From a virus: a DNA stretch of 64,000 nucleotides. The notes under the pieces are model-generated. The model searched no databases, had not been told where the DNA came from, and saw only the letters and a program-made list of their open reading frames with translations. Location: positions 19,377-83,376 of IMG/VR virus record IMGVR_UViG_3300017735_002163; one strand, 5' to 3'. This document shows, piece after piece, positions 41,100 to 50,776 of this stretch (the stretch's first letter is position 1; each line of letters begins with the position of its first letter). The translations under genes and the position numbers were made by a program.

Positions 41100-42473
41100 T
41101 CACCTTATTAAAACCAGTTCCATCTCATCTGATAAATCTTTGATCTTTATCCAGTTTTTGTTTAAAACTTGTCCTTTAAAAATAGGTATGGTTCCTAAAA
41201 CACAAACCATTGCCCATCCCTGTCTGTCTTGTCTGCCTTCGTATTCTTGTGCATATTCATATGCAGAATTCACTAAAGGTCTTTTCATCTCGTTACCATC
41301 TTCGTCTGTTTCTATAATACATGCATTCTCTGGTAATGCAAATTTAGGATCAAGTCCGTCTTTATAAAAACTTTTCATTGTAGAAGTTTCTGCTTCCATC
41401 CATTCTACAATTTCATATGCCTGCTCAGCTCGTTTGCCATGCAAGTCTTGAAAATATTTATTTCGCCAATGATTCCATTTTGCATTACTGGCTAATGCTG
41501 ATCTCTCAACTATCACACCAAGTATTGCATCACTGTCATCGTCCGCTACTCTAATTTTTCCTTCCTTTGTAACAGTTACCGTAAATCCGTTCCTGTCTTC
41601 GCCTCTGGCATTTCCATCTTCCCATTCAAAAAATTCTGAATATCCTGATGCATTATTAAATAATGTGCCTCCTGCAAAAACATCACCTTGTCCGTTGACT
41701 TTAAATGTTTCTGTCTTAAGATCGTTTTCACCAACGTTACTATTAACACTGATTGCTTTCCAACCTTTGTTTTCTCCTGGATTAGCATCAATTTTTAATA
41801 CTGATCCTGTGAAATCTTTTGACGGTACTTCTATGTTCATCACATCGCCGTCTGCTTGTTTGTGGTACACACTTAATGTTTCGTTGTTGTTCTTTTTAAA
41901 CTTGTTAATACCAAGAGAACCATCACTAAACACATTAAACCCTTGACGATTCATTCTACTAACTGCTCTTAGAGAAAAACTTTTATCGTCATCACCATCA
42001 CTTTCAATTAATACACCCCTGGTAACGCCATCGCCTACACTGGGCAGTATTGCTTCACTGCTGTAGTTTGCACACTTAAAGTGGGCACTACCTCTACCAA
42101 AACTTCTTGGAGCTCTGGTACCGGAACCTAATTGTCCGTTTTTACCAATCATTAAGATCGGATCTCCTTCTTTAGCAAACATTAATCCATCTAAGTTTGC
42201 TTCTATTGAAAACTGGTGTTCACTGGTAAGTGTAATTTTCTCTCTACGTTGCTCACTTGCAGAATTAATCTTGCCTAATGCAACTTGAAGTTTACCTTCT
42301 ATCTCACCTGAGAACTTATTCATTTCAGTTACCATATCGGCAACTTGTTCTGTTAATTGTGCTTCTACCTGCTTTGTAATTTTTTCTGTTACTTCGGCAG
42401 TGATTTTTTCTATGTCTATTTTATCTACTTTTTGTGCTAACGATAATTCTATATTTTGTTTTGCCTTTGGCAT
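41100..42473 (-). CDS. fibre/appendage protein with Peptidase_G2-type self-cleavage domain
   Basis: 457 aa. The N-terminal 75 residues form a coiled coil (VDKIDIEKITAEVTEKITKQ) and the middle is a beta-rich pyocin/fibre-like part. The C-terminal 190 residues start with SGYSEFFEWEDGNARGEDRN and continue with DDSDAILGVIVERSAL and WNHWRNKYFQDLHG, as in the Peptidase_G2 intramolecular chaperone domain that trims itself from trimeric phage appendages. The family normally uses a catalytic Ser/Asp set, which I could not place with certainty. A GGACAC ribosome site lies upstream. Probably a trimeric fibre or spike. Confidence 0.78.
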   Translation of the reverse strand: MPKAKQNIELSLAQKVDKIDIEKITAEVTEKITKQVEAQLTEQVADMVTEMNKFSGEIEGKLQVALGKINSASEQRREKITLTSEHQFSIEANLDGLMFAKEGDPILMIGKNGQLGSGTRAPRSFGRGSAHFKCANYSSEAILPSVGDGVTRGVLIESDGDDDKSFSLRAVSRMNRQGFNVFSDGSLGINKFKKNNNETLSVYHKQADGDVMNIEVPSKDFTGSVLKIDANPGENKGWKAISVNSNVGENDLKTETFKVNGQGDVFAGGTLFNNASGYSEFFEWEDGNARGEDRNGFTVTVTKEGKIRVADDDSDAILGVIVERSALASNAKWNHWRNKYFQDLHGKRAEQAYEIVEWMEAETSTMKSFYKDGLDPKFALPENACIIETDEDGNEMKRPLVNSAYEYAQEYEGRQDRQGWAMVCVLGTIPIFKGQVLNKNWIKIKDLSDEMELVLIR

Positions 42474-42493
42474 GTGTGTGTCCTATTAAAATA

Positions 42494-43444
42494 TTATGAG
42501 CTAATAACTGCTCTGTCTGTGATTCTTCTCCAATCAGTGCCATCGTAAAAAGCCATTGTAGCACCCCCTGTCTCGTTACTTACAAATATCATATCACCTG
42601 GATTGATATATGTTAATGCATTTGCTTCAGCAACTGTGTAACTATCATGAGATGTTGGTTGTCTATCATCGACTGTGACTACACCATAATCAACTACAAT
42701 GTTTGCCGCTTGTGTAATGCTACCATAGTCTTCTACGTGACTAAATGAGCCCATAACATCTAAGTTTGTAACTTGCAAAGTATTTGTACTGTCATCAAAT
42801 GTAAAATCAGCATCGCCTGATAATACGCCACTCTTATTATATTGTACTTGAGTTGTTGAACCGCCTACGCCGCCTGCATCTGTAAAGGAAAGTGTTCCGC
42901 TACCATCTGTTTTAATAACTTGCCCTGCTGTTCCATCTGCTGTAGGCAAATTGTAAGTATTATTAATAGTGATTGAAGAACCATCTACTTTAAATACCTC
43001 AGAGCTATTACTTGCATTGTATACTTTAAATATTGGATTGTTGCCGGAGTTGTTATCTACTACTCTGATAACACTGGCTGAGCCGTTGCTGTGTTTTAAA
43101 TCTAAATAGGCTCCGCTGTATTGTAAACTTGGGTTGGTACCTAATCTTAAATTACCATTTACAAATAATCTTTCATTTGAACTCGTTGAACCGATGGACA
43201 CGGTGTCATTGGCTGAGTCAACACTTAACGTACCGTTGTCAACTAATAGGGTACTTAAACTTTCTCCTACTGGTTTCCAGCCGCTGTTATATATTTTTAA
43301 AGTGCTGTTATCAGAGTCTATCCAAAGGTCGCCAGCAGATAAATCACTGGATGGTTGTGTGCCTGTAGATATTTTGCTACCACTTGACTTTCCGATCTTA
43401 AATTCAGAAGTAGTGGTACCTTTAAAATTACCAAAAATCGCCAT
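42494..43444 (-). CDS. fibre-associated structural protein
   Basis: 316 aa. The N-terminus (AIFGNFKGTTTSEFKIGKSS) is followed by ASDLSAGDLWIDSDNSTLKI-type beta elements, fibre-like modules (RLFVNGNLRLGTNPSLQYSG) and a C-terminal domain ending GATMAFYDGTDWRRITDRAV. That last module is the one often found in tail fibres of marine T4-like phages. It sits between a long fibre and the self-cleaving appendage protein in one operon. Probably part of the distal fibre or its connector. A GAGGAC ribosome site precedes the start. Confidence 0.65.
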   Translation of the reverse strand: MAIFGNFKGTTTSEFKIGKSSGSKISTGTQPSSDLSAGDLWIDSDNSTLKIYNSGWKPVGESLSTLLVDNGTLSVDSANDTVSIGSTSSNERLFVNGNLRLGTNPSLQYSGAYLDLKHSNGSASVIRVVDNNSGNNPIFKVYNASNSSEVFKVDGSSITINNTYNLPTADGTAGQVIKTDGSGTLSFTDAGGVGGSTTQVQYNKSGVLSGDADFTFDDSTNTLQVTNLDVMGSFSHVEDYGSITQAANIVVDYGVVTVDDRQPTSHDSYTVAEANALTYINPGDMIFVSNETGGATMAFYDGTDWRRITDRAVISS

Positions 43445-43513
43445 ATTGTCCTCGGTTAGTTCAATGTCTTAAACATTGTCAGTATCACGCGATACTGTCT
43501 TCGCCGTTACAAG

Positions 43514-43521
43514 TATTTATC
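43514..43521 (-). promoter_or_regulatory. late promoter GATAAATA with SD-containing leader
   Basis: GATAAATA about 70 nt before the ATG at 43444, in the gap after the 1605-aa fibre gene. The leader contains a hairpin (GTATCGCGTGATAC) before the GAGGAC ribosome site. Confidence 0.65.
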
Positions 43522-43556
43522 ACTATTAAATGATTGCTGTGGGATAGGGTAGAATT

Positions 43557-46500
43557 TTAAACTAAAACTTCAATAATGCCTGGAGCGGCTTCTGTTTTTG
43601 TTTCTAAAGCAATTCCAATGATTTGTAGAGAACTTAAAGAATGTGCCATTGCGCCTACCATTGCATGTCCTGGTAGATCACTTGTAATTAATACATCACC
43701 TTTGTTTACGTTGCCAACAACTTTACATGGCACTCTACCACGTAATGCTACTGCTACACCTTGTGATTCGGCATTCATTAAATATGCTGGGTCTGTGGAA
43801 ACAACACCGGCAACTCTATAACTGCCTGGATTGTCTGTTACTGTTACTTCTGCTTCGCCACCTACTATAACAACTGTGCCTGGATCATAACTGGCATCTG
43901 CTGTGTACATTTCTGCCAAATCCGCATAACGTGCCGCTGTTGCTGTTGCTGTAATAACACCTGCACTAAAGTTACCGCTTCCATCTCTGGCTACAATTTT
44001 ATTTGCTGTATTGGCTGATGTGGCTTGAACGTCTATATCGTCTGCATTAACAGTTATATAATCACCTGCGCCAACTGTTAAAGTAACTGCACCTGATGTG
44101 CCTCCGCCTGATAAACCGGCACCGGCAGTTACACTTGTGATATCACCAACGTTACTTGTCCAACCACCATAGTTACCAAGGTCGTTATTAAAGTCACTTA
44201 GTGTAATTTCACCAATTAGTTTTCTTCTTTCTGCGCCATTGTCAAGTAGGATAAGTTCATCTTGTGTACCAACAACTGCCGCTGTCATATCAGTAAGTTC
44301 TGATAAATCTAAAGTAATACTTGGAGTTGTAGTTGCATTACTTACATCTAAACCTGTGCCAACACTTACACTTGTTACTGTGCCTACTGTGTCGGAGTCT
44401 GTGAAACTGAATACACCAGTTGAGCTGTTATATGAAATGTCGCCACTTGCACTAAACAATCCTTTAATATAAGTATCGTCTGTTGTTATCTCGTCTGCCG
44501 CTACAGATATACCATTTCCGCCTGCAACATTAAGTGTTCTTGTTGTGGTTATATCACCACCGCCTGTTAAACCGGCGCCTGCTGTAATGCTTACCGAACT
44601 GTGATCAACGTGTTCATTTGCTACAAAGCCACTTAAACTATCATGTACAATTTGACTGTCGTTTGTGCTGATAGCACCTGATAATTGATTAAACGAAATA
44701 CCAGTTCCTGAACTTAGGTCGCCTCTGGTGTCACTTGCACTTGGACCTGTGTAAGTAATTACACCAGTTGAGCTGTTATAAGCAAGGCTTCCATGGCCGC
44801 CTGTATCACTAACACTGATTAAACCTCGCACTTCTGCATCTGTTCTTTCAGTTGGAGTAGTGTAACTTATAACACCTGTTGTGCTGTTATATGCTAAGTC
44901 ACCACTTGCACTAATTGCCGCTCTGGCTCTTGTGTTTGTAAACCATAAATTAATAGGTGAACCGTCTTCGTCTATATCGTCTGTGCTTAAAGTTATTGCA
45001 CCAGTCTCACCATTAACACTGGTTACTGGAGCAGTTGCGGCTGAGAAACTGATAACACCTGTTGAGCTGTTATAAGAGATATCGCCACTTGCACTAAGTA
45101 AGGCACGTACTTCAGCATCTGTTCTTTCTGTTGGGGTAGTGTAACTTATAACACCAGTAGTATTGTTGTATGCTAAGTCGCCACCTGCACTTATTAATGT
45201 TCTAATATGAGCATCATCTGTGCCAATGCTATCAGCCGCTACACTTATACCTGTGCCAGCGCCTATATTTAATGTTACCTGTCCTGAGTTGCCGCCACCT
45301 GTTAAACCTGAGCCTGCCGCAACACCTGTGATGTCAGCAGGGTTATCGTTTGAAATAGTAACTGTGTCGCCGGAGTTAGTAACAGTTATATTTGTGCCAC
45401 CTGTTAATATTAACGAATCTCCGCTTGTGATAGGAGCCGATGCTCCTGGACCTGATTCTGTTTGCACTGACCAACTTGAATAGTTATCTGCTGTGGTTGT
45501 TATTACACCAGTTGAGCTGTTATAACTTACTAATCCACTTGCACTGATTGAACCTCTGATGTAGGACTGGTCTGCATTTAATGTTACTGCACCTGATGTA
45601 CCACCTCCAGTTAAACCTGTTCCTGCTGTGACACTTTCTATGTCACCTGCGTCATTGGTAAAACTGAATGTACCTGTTGTGCTGTTATAACTTAAATCTC
45701 CACTTGCACTAAAGGCGCCTCTGATTGCACTGATGTCTGCATCAATTGAAACTGTGTTAGTGTCAGATGTAATAGTTGTATATGTTCCGTCGTTAATGCC
45801 TTTGATACCGTGGTATAAATTACCACCACTTGATCTTTGACCTGAATACAGTTCGTGTGTGCTTGAACCTGTTATACCAGGATTAGCATAAGTTTGACCT
45901 GAACTGGATTCTTCTACATATCCAACACTGCCTGCTGGAGTAATTTGTTTCTTAGTACCATTGACATATACCCATGCCTCATTGGAGTCTGTGAATATTG
46001 CTCCTGCATCTGTTACGTCAGTGGTTGGTAAAATTAATTTACCTGTGAATGTTTTAGTACCTGCTAAACTTTGATCACCTGTTGTTCTTATAACTGTGCT
46101 GTCAACTTCGATGTCATTTGCATTTGCTGTAATACCATCTCCGCCAATAACATTTAATGTTCTACTTGTGGTTATATCACCGCCACCAGTTAAACCAGTA
46201 CCTGCTGTGATATCTACTGCTGAATGGTCCACGTGTTCATTTGCTACAAAACCATCTAAACTGTCATGTTGTATTTCACTTTCTACAGCCTGGAATGCTC
46301 CTGTTGAACTATTGTAGTCAACGCCATTACTTGCACTAAAATGTGCTCTAACATTACTTGCTGAATCGTCTATCCTTGCTTGTACTTCTGCAAGGCTTGG
46401 TCCTGTATAAGTAAATACACCTGATGTACTGTTGTAAGCAAGACTTCCGTCGCCACCACTATCTGTAACACTAAAGTGTGTTCTTGTTTCTGCGGCACTT

Positions 46501-48374
46501 GGACCGGTGTAACTAATAATACCCGAAGTGCTGTTATAACTAATAGAGCCATCGCCACTTACATTGTTAGAACTGATGTGAGCTCTTACTTCTGCTGGGC
46601 TTGGACCTGTGTAAGTAATTACACCTGTGGGTGCATCATAACTTAAACTGCCGTCTCCGCCTCCATCACTAACACTAACAAGCGATCTTATTTCGCTGTT
46701 GTCTGCTGTGAAGGCACCTGTACTACTATTATAATTAATACCACTACTTGCACTAAAATCTGTTAGCAATAATATATCTTTATCAGATGCACCGTCGTTG
46801 CTAAACTGCCATCTGCTTGAACCTGTGTCCCATTTTAAATATGGATCGCTACCGGTTGCTACAACATAAATGTGTGCATCGCCATTACCTGCGGCGCCTG
46901 ATCGCATTGTGATACTTGTATCTTCTACAAGTAAATCTACTTGGGTTAAACTGTTAAATTCACCAGTAACATTTAAGTCGCCTGTGACTGTGAAGCCTGG
47001 TACTGTTGCACTGCTTAAATCTACACTGCCTGTAAATGTTTTGATGCCAGCAATACTTTGATTGCCTGTTGTTCTTACTACTGAAGTGTCAACATCTATG
47101 ACACCACTTGCTAAGTCAATGCCGTCACCACCGCTAAAGTGGGCTCTAACATTACTTGCTGAATTATCTATTCTTGCTTGTACTTGTGCTAAACTTGGAC
47201 CTGTGTAAGTAATAACACCTGTTCCTGAGTTATATGCTAAACTTCCGTCTCCACCAGCATCAGTAACACTGATATGAGCTCTTGTTTCTGCGGCACTTGT
47301 TCCTACAAATGTTATAACACCTGTTGTACTATTGTATGACAATGAGCCATCGTTTCCTGCTGTATCGTCAACACTGATGTGAGCTCTTACTTCACTTGCA
47401 CTTGGACCGGTATATGTGAATGCACCTGTTGAGCTGTTATATGCTAAACTTCCATCACCGCCTGTGTCATTAACAGCCAATAATGCTCTACTGGCACTGT
47501 CAAAGTCTGTGATATGGTTATGAGGTATATTGATTTCTACTTCTGAAATTGCAGTAACTTGACCACGTGAATTGACTTGCGTTCTGGAAACGTGTGTAGC
47601 ATCTCCGTATGTGCCTGGCGTATCGCCGAGTACATTATCAGTGATACTGATATCACCTGTACTTGAACTATATGTTATTCCTGTGCCACCTGTGAAGTGA
47701 GCTCTTGTTTCACTTGCACTTGGGCCTGTATAAGTAATTACACCCGATGCATATGAAAGAGAACCATCGCCACCTGTGTCATTTGCACTAAAAAATCCTT
47801 CGACTACAGATTCTAAATCATTAACTTGTGATGATGCAATATCTATTGTTGTATTAGATGCTGATGTTAACTGTCCACCTGCATTAACTGTAAAAGTAGG
47901 CACTGCTGATGCAGTACCATAATTGCCTGCTGTTACTCCTGTAGCACTGAATACAGTTGCTATGTTTATTGAGTCGCCGGCATTTTGTAAATCGTATGAT
48001 GTAGAACTAACTGCACCTGATACTTGAACTGAAAAAGGAGAAGATAAGGAATCTGCCGCTGTTGCTGTTCCTGTTAAGTTGGCTTCTACTGTAGGTGCTA
48101 CTATTGTTTTATCTATGACAAGTTTGTTGGTTGCACTTTGGTATGTTAATACACCGTATCCGGCGCCTGATCTTAACTTTAATGTTGCGTCTGTGGCTAC
48201 GTCATCTTTGTCGAAGCCATCACTGTTGATAATGAAGGTTTCACCTTCAAACTTTGTTTCGCTGTATGTTACAGTATTGGTATATTGTCTTTGCTCAATA
48301 TTACCTTCAATGATCAGTCGACCCTGAACTATTAGTTCTTCGTCTGCATTTATATATGTTCTTTTATTTGCCAT
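43557..48374 (-). CDS. very long tail fibre-type protein
   Basis: 1605 aa, the largest gene here. The N-terminus RTYINADEELIVQGRLIIEG is the usual marine fibre head (ADEELIVQGxLxIxG). There follow more than a dozen beta repeats with NDTGGDGSLSYASGVITYTG, SASETRAHF and GLTGGGDITTSRTLNVIGGD units. The C-terminal 110 residues match those of the 1427-aa protein (ATAARYADLAEMYTAD, VAGVVSTDPAYLMN, GRVPCKVVG, KGDVLITSDLPGHAM). Repeat sequence is shared between the two genes even at the DNA level, so recombination between them is likely. Late box and AGGAT ribosome site upstream. Confidence 0.85.
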   Translation of the reverse strand: MANKRTYINADEELIVQGRLIIEGNIEQRQYTNTVTYSETKFEGETFIINSDGFDKDDVATDATLKLRSGAGYGVLTYQSATNKLVIDKTIVAPTVEANLTGTATAADSLSSPFSVQVSGAVSSTSYDLQNAGDSINIATVFSATGVTAGNYGTASAVPTFTVNAGGQLTSASNTTIDIASSQVNDLESVVEGFFSANDTGGDGSLSYASGVITYTGPSASETRAHFTGGTGITYSSSTGDISITDNVLGDTPGTYGDATHVSRTQVNSRGQVTAISEVEINIPHNHITDFDSASRALLAVNDTGGDGSLAYNSSTGAFTYTGPSASEVRAHISVDDTAGNDGSLSYNSTTGVITFVGTSAAETRAHISVTDAGGDGSLAYNSGTGVITYTGPSLAQVQARIDNSASNVRAHFSGGDGIDLASGVIDVDTSVVRTTGNQSIAGIKTFTGSVDLSSATVPGFTVTGDLNVTGEFNSLTQVDLLVEDTSITMRSGAAGNGDAHIYVVATGSDPYLKWDTGSSRWQFSNDGASDKDILLLTDFSASSGINYNSSTGAFTADNSEIRSLVSVSDGGGDGSLSYDAPTGVITYTGPSPAEVRAHISSNNVSGDGSISYNSTSGIISYTGPSAAETRTHFSVTDSGGDGSLAYNSTSGVFTYTGPSLAEVQARIDDSASNVRAHFSASNGVDYNSSTGAFQAVESEIQHDSLDGFVANEHVDHSAVDITAGTGLTGGGDITTSRTLNVIGGDGITANANDIEVDSTVIRTTGDQSLAGTKTFTGKLILPTTDVTDAGAIFTDSNEAWVYVNGTKKQITPAGSVGYVEESSSGQTYANPGITGSSTHELYSGQRSSGGNLYHGIKGINDGTYTTITSDTNTVSIDADISAIRGAFSASGDLSYNSTTGTFSFTNDAGDIESVTAGTGLTGGGTSGAVTLNADQSYIRGSISASGLVSYNSSTGVITTTADNYSSWSVQTESGPGASAPITSGDSLILTGGTNITVTNSGDTVTISNDNPADITGVAAGSGLTGGGNSGQVTLNIGAGTGISVAADSIGTDDAHIRTLISAGGDLAYNNTTGVISYTTPTERTDAEVRALLSASGDISYNSSTGVISFSAATAPVTSVNGETGAITLSTDDIDEDGSPINLWFTNTRARAAISASGDLAYNSTTGVISYTTPTERTDAEVRGLISVSDTGGHGSLAYNSSTGVITYTGPSASDTRGDLSSGTGISFNQLSGAISTNDSQIVHDSLSGFVANEHVDHSSVSITAGAGLTGGGDITTTRTLNVAGGNGISVAADEITTDDTYIKGLFSASGDISYNSSTGVFSFTDSDTVGTVTSVSVGTGLDVSNATTTPSITLDLSELTDMTAAVVGTQDELILLDNGAERRKLIGEITLSDFNNDLGNYGGWTSNVGDITSVTAGAGLSGGGTSGAVTLTVGAGDYITVNADDIDVQATSANTANKIVARDGSGNFSAGVITATATAARYADLAEMYTADASYDPGTVVIVGGEAEVTVTDNPGSYRVAGVVSTDPAYLMNAESQGVAVALRGRVPCKVVGNVNKGDVLITSDLPGHAMVGAMAHSLSSLQIIGIALETKTEAAPGIIEVLV

Positions 48375-48407
48375 TTAGTAATCCTACGCCAACAGTTGTC
48401 TTACAAC

Positions 48408-48415
48408 TATTTATC
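48408..48415 (-). promoter_or_regulatory. late promoter GATAAATA of the 1605-aa fibre gene
   Basis: GATAAATA 33 nt before the ATG at 48374, immediately downstream of the gp23 terminator; an AGGAT ribosome site follows. Confidence 0.7.
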
Positions 48416-48441
48416 ATAATGAAACAAAAGATTTTTCAATC

Positions 48442-48468
48442 AAAAAAAAGCACTCCGAAGAGTGCTTT
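48442..48468 (-). terminator. rho-independent terminator with UUCG loop after gp23
   Basis: Same stem, loop and T-run as the terminator at 36704-36730, ending the capsid operon. A strong terminator is expected after the most abundant virion protein. Confidence 0.95.
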
Positions 48469-48492
48469 TAATTTTCTGGTAAGTTTTAAGGC

Positions 48493-49638
48493 TTACTGGA
48501 ATGCTACGTTAGACATGCTAATTGCATCAACGTAATCTGCCGCGTTACCCAATGAACTTGCTGTGTTAGTAAGTTCTTTGTAACCATAACGTGTCATGAA
48601 TGACACTACTGGTTCAAATGTAGCAGGATCCATAACTGGACCTGTGCTCATTAATGGTACGTATGGGCAGTAGAATGCTGGCGCATCAGTTTCGCTTGAA
48701 CCTTTGTAGCCGACAAGTACTTTAGTACCGTCTGCCGCGTAGTTGTCTACGAATACTTTGATTGTTCCATTTAAAGTACCTACAAACTTAGTGTTTGTTG
48801 GAGACTCAAAAGAACCTTCAGTTGTTCTTGCGAACGTTGAAGTTGATGCTGACTGAAGAACAGTTAATGCTTCTGGAGATACTACGATGTAGTTACCAGC
48901 GCCACGTCTTGTTCTTGCCGCTATTCTGTTTGCCGCACGGTTGATTTCGATTGCCAATAATGCATGACGATCACCGACGTATGTAGGAGTATATGCTGAA
49001 CCTAAACCATTAAAGTCTAAAGCCGTACCTGCTCCAGCCAAGTTACGTAAAGAACCGATAATTTCTTGGTCGATTTCTACTACGATTTCTTGTGCTAATG
49101 CCTGCATGATTTCTGCTTCAACGTCTACGCCGTGCATTGCTTCTGCATCTTGAGCCGCCTCAAAAGTCCATCTTGCTGAAAGACGTCTTGTCTTCGCTTC
49201 AACAGTTTCTTTTAAGATTTGAATGCTCATTTTCTTACCTGGTGTTCCCTCAGCCGCCGCTGTGGCGTCTGGGCTACCAGCGTATGAATTAGCAAGTTTG
49301 AAAGGACTTAATGCCTCGTCACCTGCTGTTGCTCCACCACCAGTTTCCGCATAACGGACTCTTAGTGTGTGGATTTGTCCTACTGGACCACTCATTGGTT
49401 GTACACCAACAAGTTCGTTTGCGATCACTGAAGGCATAACCCTTCTGATCAAAGGTAACATTACCTTGTTTAATGTTGCTACTGAACCTGCACCTGTTGC
49501 ACCTGTGGTTGCGGCCTCTGACAATTGACGCTTTGCGTTTTCGAGGACCACGTCCATAGTTTTTTGACGTTGACCACTAAGGCCTTCCATCAATGCATCT
49601 TTGGTTGCGGACCAGTTGCTTTCAAATAAATTTGCCAT
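48493..49638 (-). CDS. 23: gp23 major capsid protein
   Basis: 381 aa (T4 gp23 is 521; marine relatives are often shorter). Typical segments are TLNKVMLPLIRRVMPSVIAN with ELVGVQPMSGPVGQIHTLRV, RRLSARWTFEAAQDAEAMHG with LAQEIVVEIDQEIIGSLRNL, RTRRGAGNYIVVSPEALTVL and KVLVGYKGSSETDAPAFYCP. The first 50 or so residues would be removed by the gp21 protease during maturation. AGGAGC lies upstream of the ATG. It lies 14 nt after the gp22 gene and is followed by a strong terminator. Confidence 0.97.
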   Translation of the reverse strand: MANLFESNWSATKDALMEGLSGQRQKTMDVVLENAKRQLSEAATTGATGAGSVATLNKVMLPLIRRVMPSVIANELVGVQPMSGPVGQIHTLRVRYAETGGGATAGDEALSPFKLANSYAGSPDATAAAEGTPGKKMSIQILKETVEAKTRRLSARWTFEAAQDAEAMHGVDVEAEIMQALAQEIVVEIDQEIIGSLRNLAGAGTALDFNGLGSAYTPTYVGDRHALLAIEINRAANRIAARTRRGAGNYIVVSPEALTVLQSASTSTFARTTEGSFESPTNTKFVGTLNGTIKVFVDNYAADGTKVLVGYKGSSETDAPAFYCPYVPLMSTGPVMDPATFEPVVSFMTRYGYKELTNTASSLGNAADYVDAISMSNVAFQ

Positions 49639-49652
49639 TTTTTTGCTCCTGA

Positions 49653-50762
49653 TTATTTTGAAAGTCCGGCTAATTTACGGATCGTTTGTATTTCTACAAC
49701 ATCCGTGCTGTCATTGGCTTCTACTTTCGCAGATGCCTTCTTGTTGCCTGTTTCTTCTGTTCTTACAGACTCTGTTATTGTCTTTTTCACTCTTGGTGTT
49801 TCGCCATCTAAAACTGATGGAAGATACTTATCGAATTGCTTCTGTAAGTTCTCTGTCTTTACACTTTCAAGTAAATCTGACATAATCTCTCTCTTCTCTT
49901 TACCTAACGGTGACATAAGATTTGTTAAAGTCTCTTTACGAGCATAACGATCTTCTGCTATTCTTAGTTTTGATTCAACAAGTTTATTACCTTCTGATTG
50001 CTCTTCAAGTTTTTCACCTGCTTCTCTTAACTTAGTTTCCATTTCGGCTAATGCTTTTTGGACACCTTTAATTTCTTTTGCTTCATTCAAATAACTTACG
50101 TTATATTCTGTTGCAAATGCTTCAAAGATTCTACGTCCAAAGTCATTTTCACGTGCTGAAGTGATGTCATCACGGAAAGATTTTACTTCATTAACAAGAA
50201 CGTTATTAATAACGCCTTCGACTTTATCAGCCGCTTTCTTAATGAAGTCTTTTTTGGCTTCTGCTAATTGCATTTTGCCTTCTCTAACCATTTTAACTTT
50301 TTGTTCAACTAATGCTTTCTTGTCTTCGTGGAATTCTTTCAATTCCTCTGCTAACTGATCAGTAACAAAGTTATCTAACTTTCCTACATGTTCAGCAACA
50401 CGACTACGGTCGGCACGTAATTCTTTAACTTCGTTTGCTACTGCTGTAGTAACAAATTTGTCAAGTAGTTTTGCATGTTCACTAACAGCCTTGCGATATC
50501 TGACCTGTTGTTCGGCCAACGCCTTTCTGTCTTCTGCCAATTCTGCAACTTCGGCTTCAACTTTCGTTGTTATGAAGTTGTCCATTGCTTCAACGATTAA
50601 ACCCTTATCGTGGGCATATCTTTGAGCGAACTCTTCACGTAGTTCTGCCGTTAATGCTTCTTTGGCTTCAGTTAGGCGTGACTCCCAAGTCTCTTGAATA
50701 GAAACACGCACTTCTTCCGAAAGCTCTGTTCCCTCAAGTATTTCATTAAATGTCACTGCCAT
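49653..50762 (-). CDS. 22: gp22 prohead scaffold protein
   Basis: 369 aa (T4 gp22 is 269), nearly all helical coiled coil. Repeated segments of about 45 residues, each with a (D)NFITTKVEAEVAELAEDRKA or (D)KFVTTAVANEVKELRADRS type unit, show internal duplication. The C-terminus (VEIQTIRKLAGLSK) is typical of the scaffold proteins of this phage group. The scaffold is built inside the prohead and destroyed by gp21. It is in the order gp20-core-gp21-gp22-gp23, as in T4. Confidence 0.92.
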   Translation of the reverse strand: MAVTFNEILEGTELSEEVRVSIQETWESRLTEAKEALTAELREEFAQRYAHDKGLIVEAMDNFITTKVEAEVAELAEDRKALAEQQVRYRKAVSEHAKLLDKFVTTAVANEVKELRADRSRVAEHVGKLDNFVTDQLAEELKEFHEDKKALVEQKVKMVREGKMQLAEAKKDFIKKAADKVEGVINNVLVNEVKSFRDDITSARENDFGRRIFEAFATEYNVSYLNEAKEIKGVQKALAEMETKLREAGEKLEEQSEGNKLVESKLRIAEDRYARKETLTNLMSPLGKEKREIMSDLLESVKTENLQKQFDKYLPSVLDGETPRVKKTITESVRTEETGNKKASAKVEANDSTDVVEIQTIRKLAGLSK

Positions 50763-50776
50763 AGTAGTTCTCCTAC

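Noticed and set aside
43557-48374. Regular repeats that might be read as a CRISPR array or tandem DNA repeats
   Set aside because: The repeats are codon-level repeats inside an intact fibre gene, of variable spacing and without palindromic repeat units or unique spacers.
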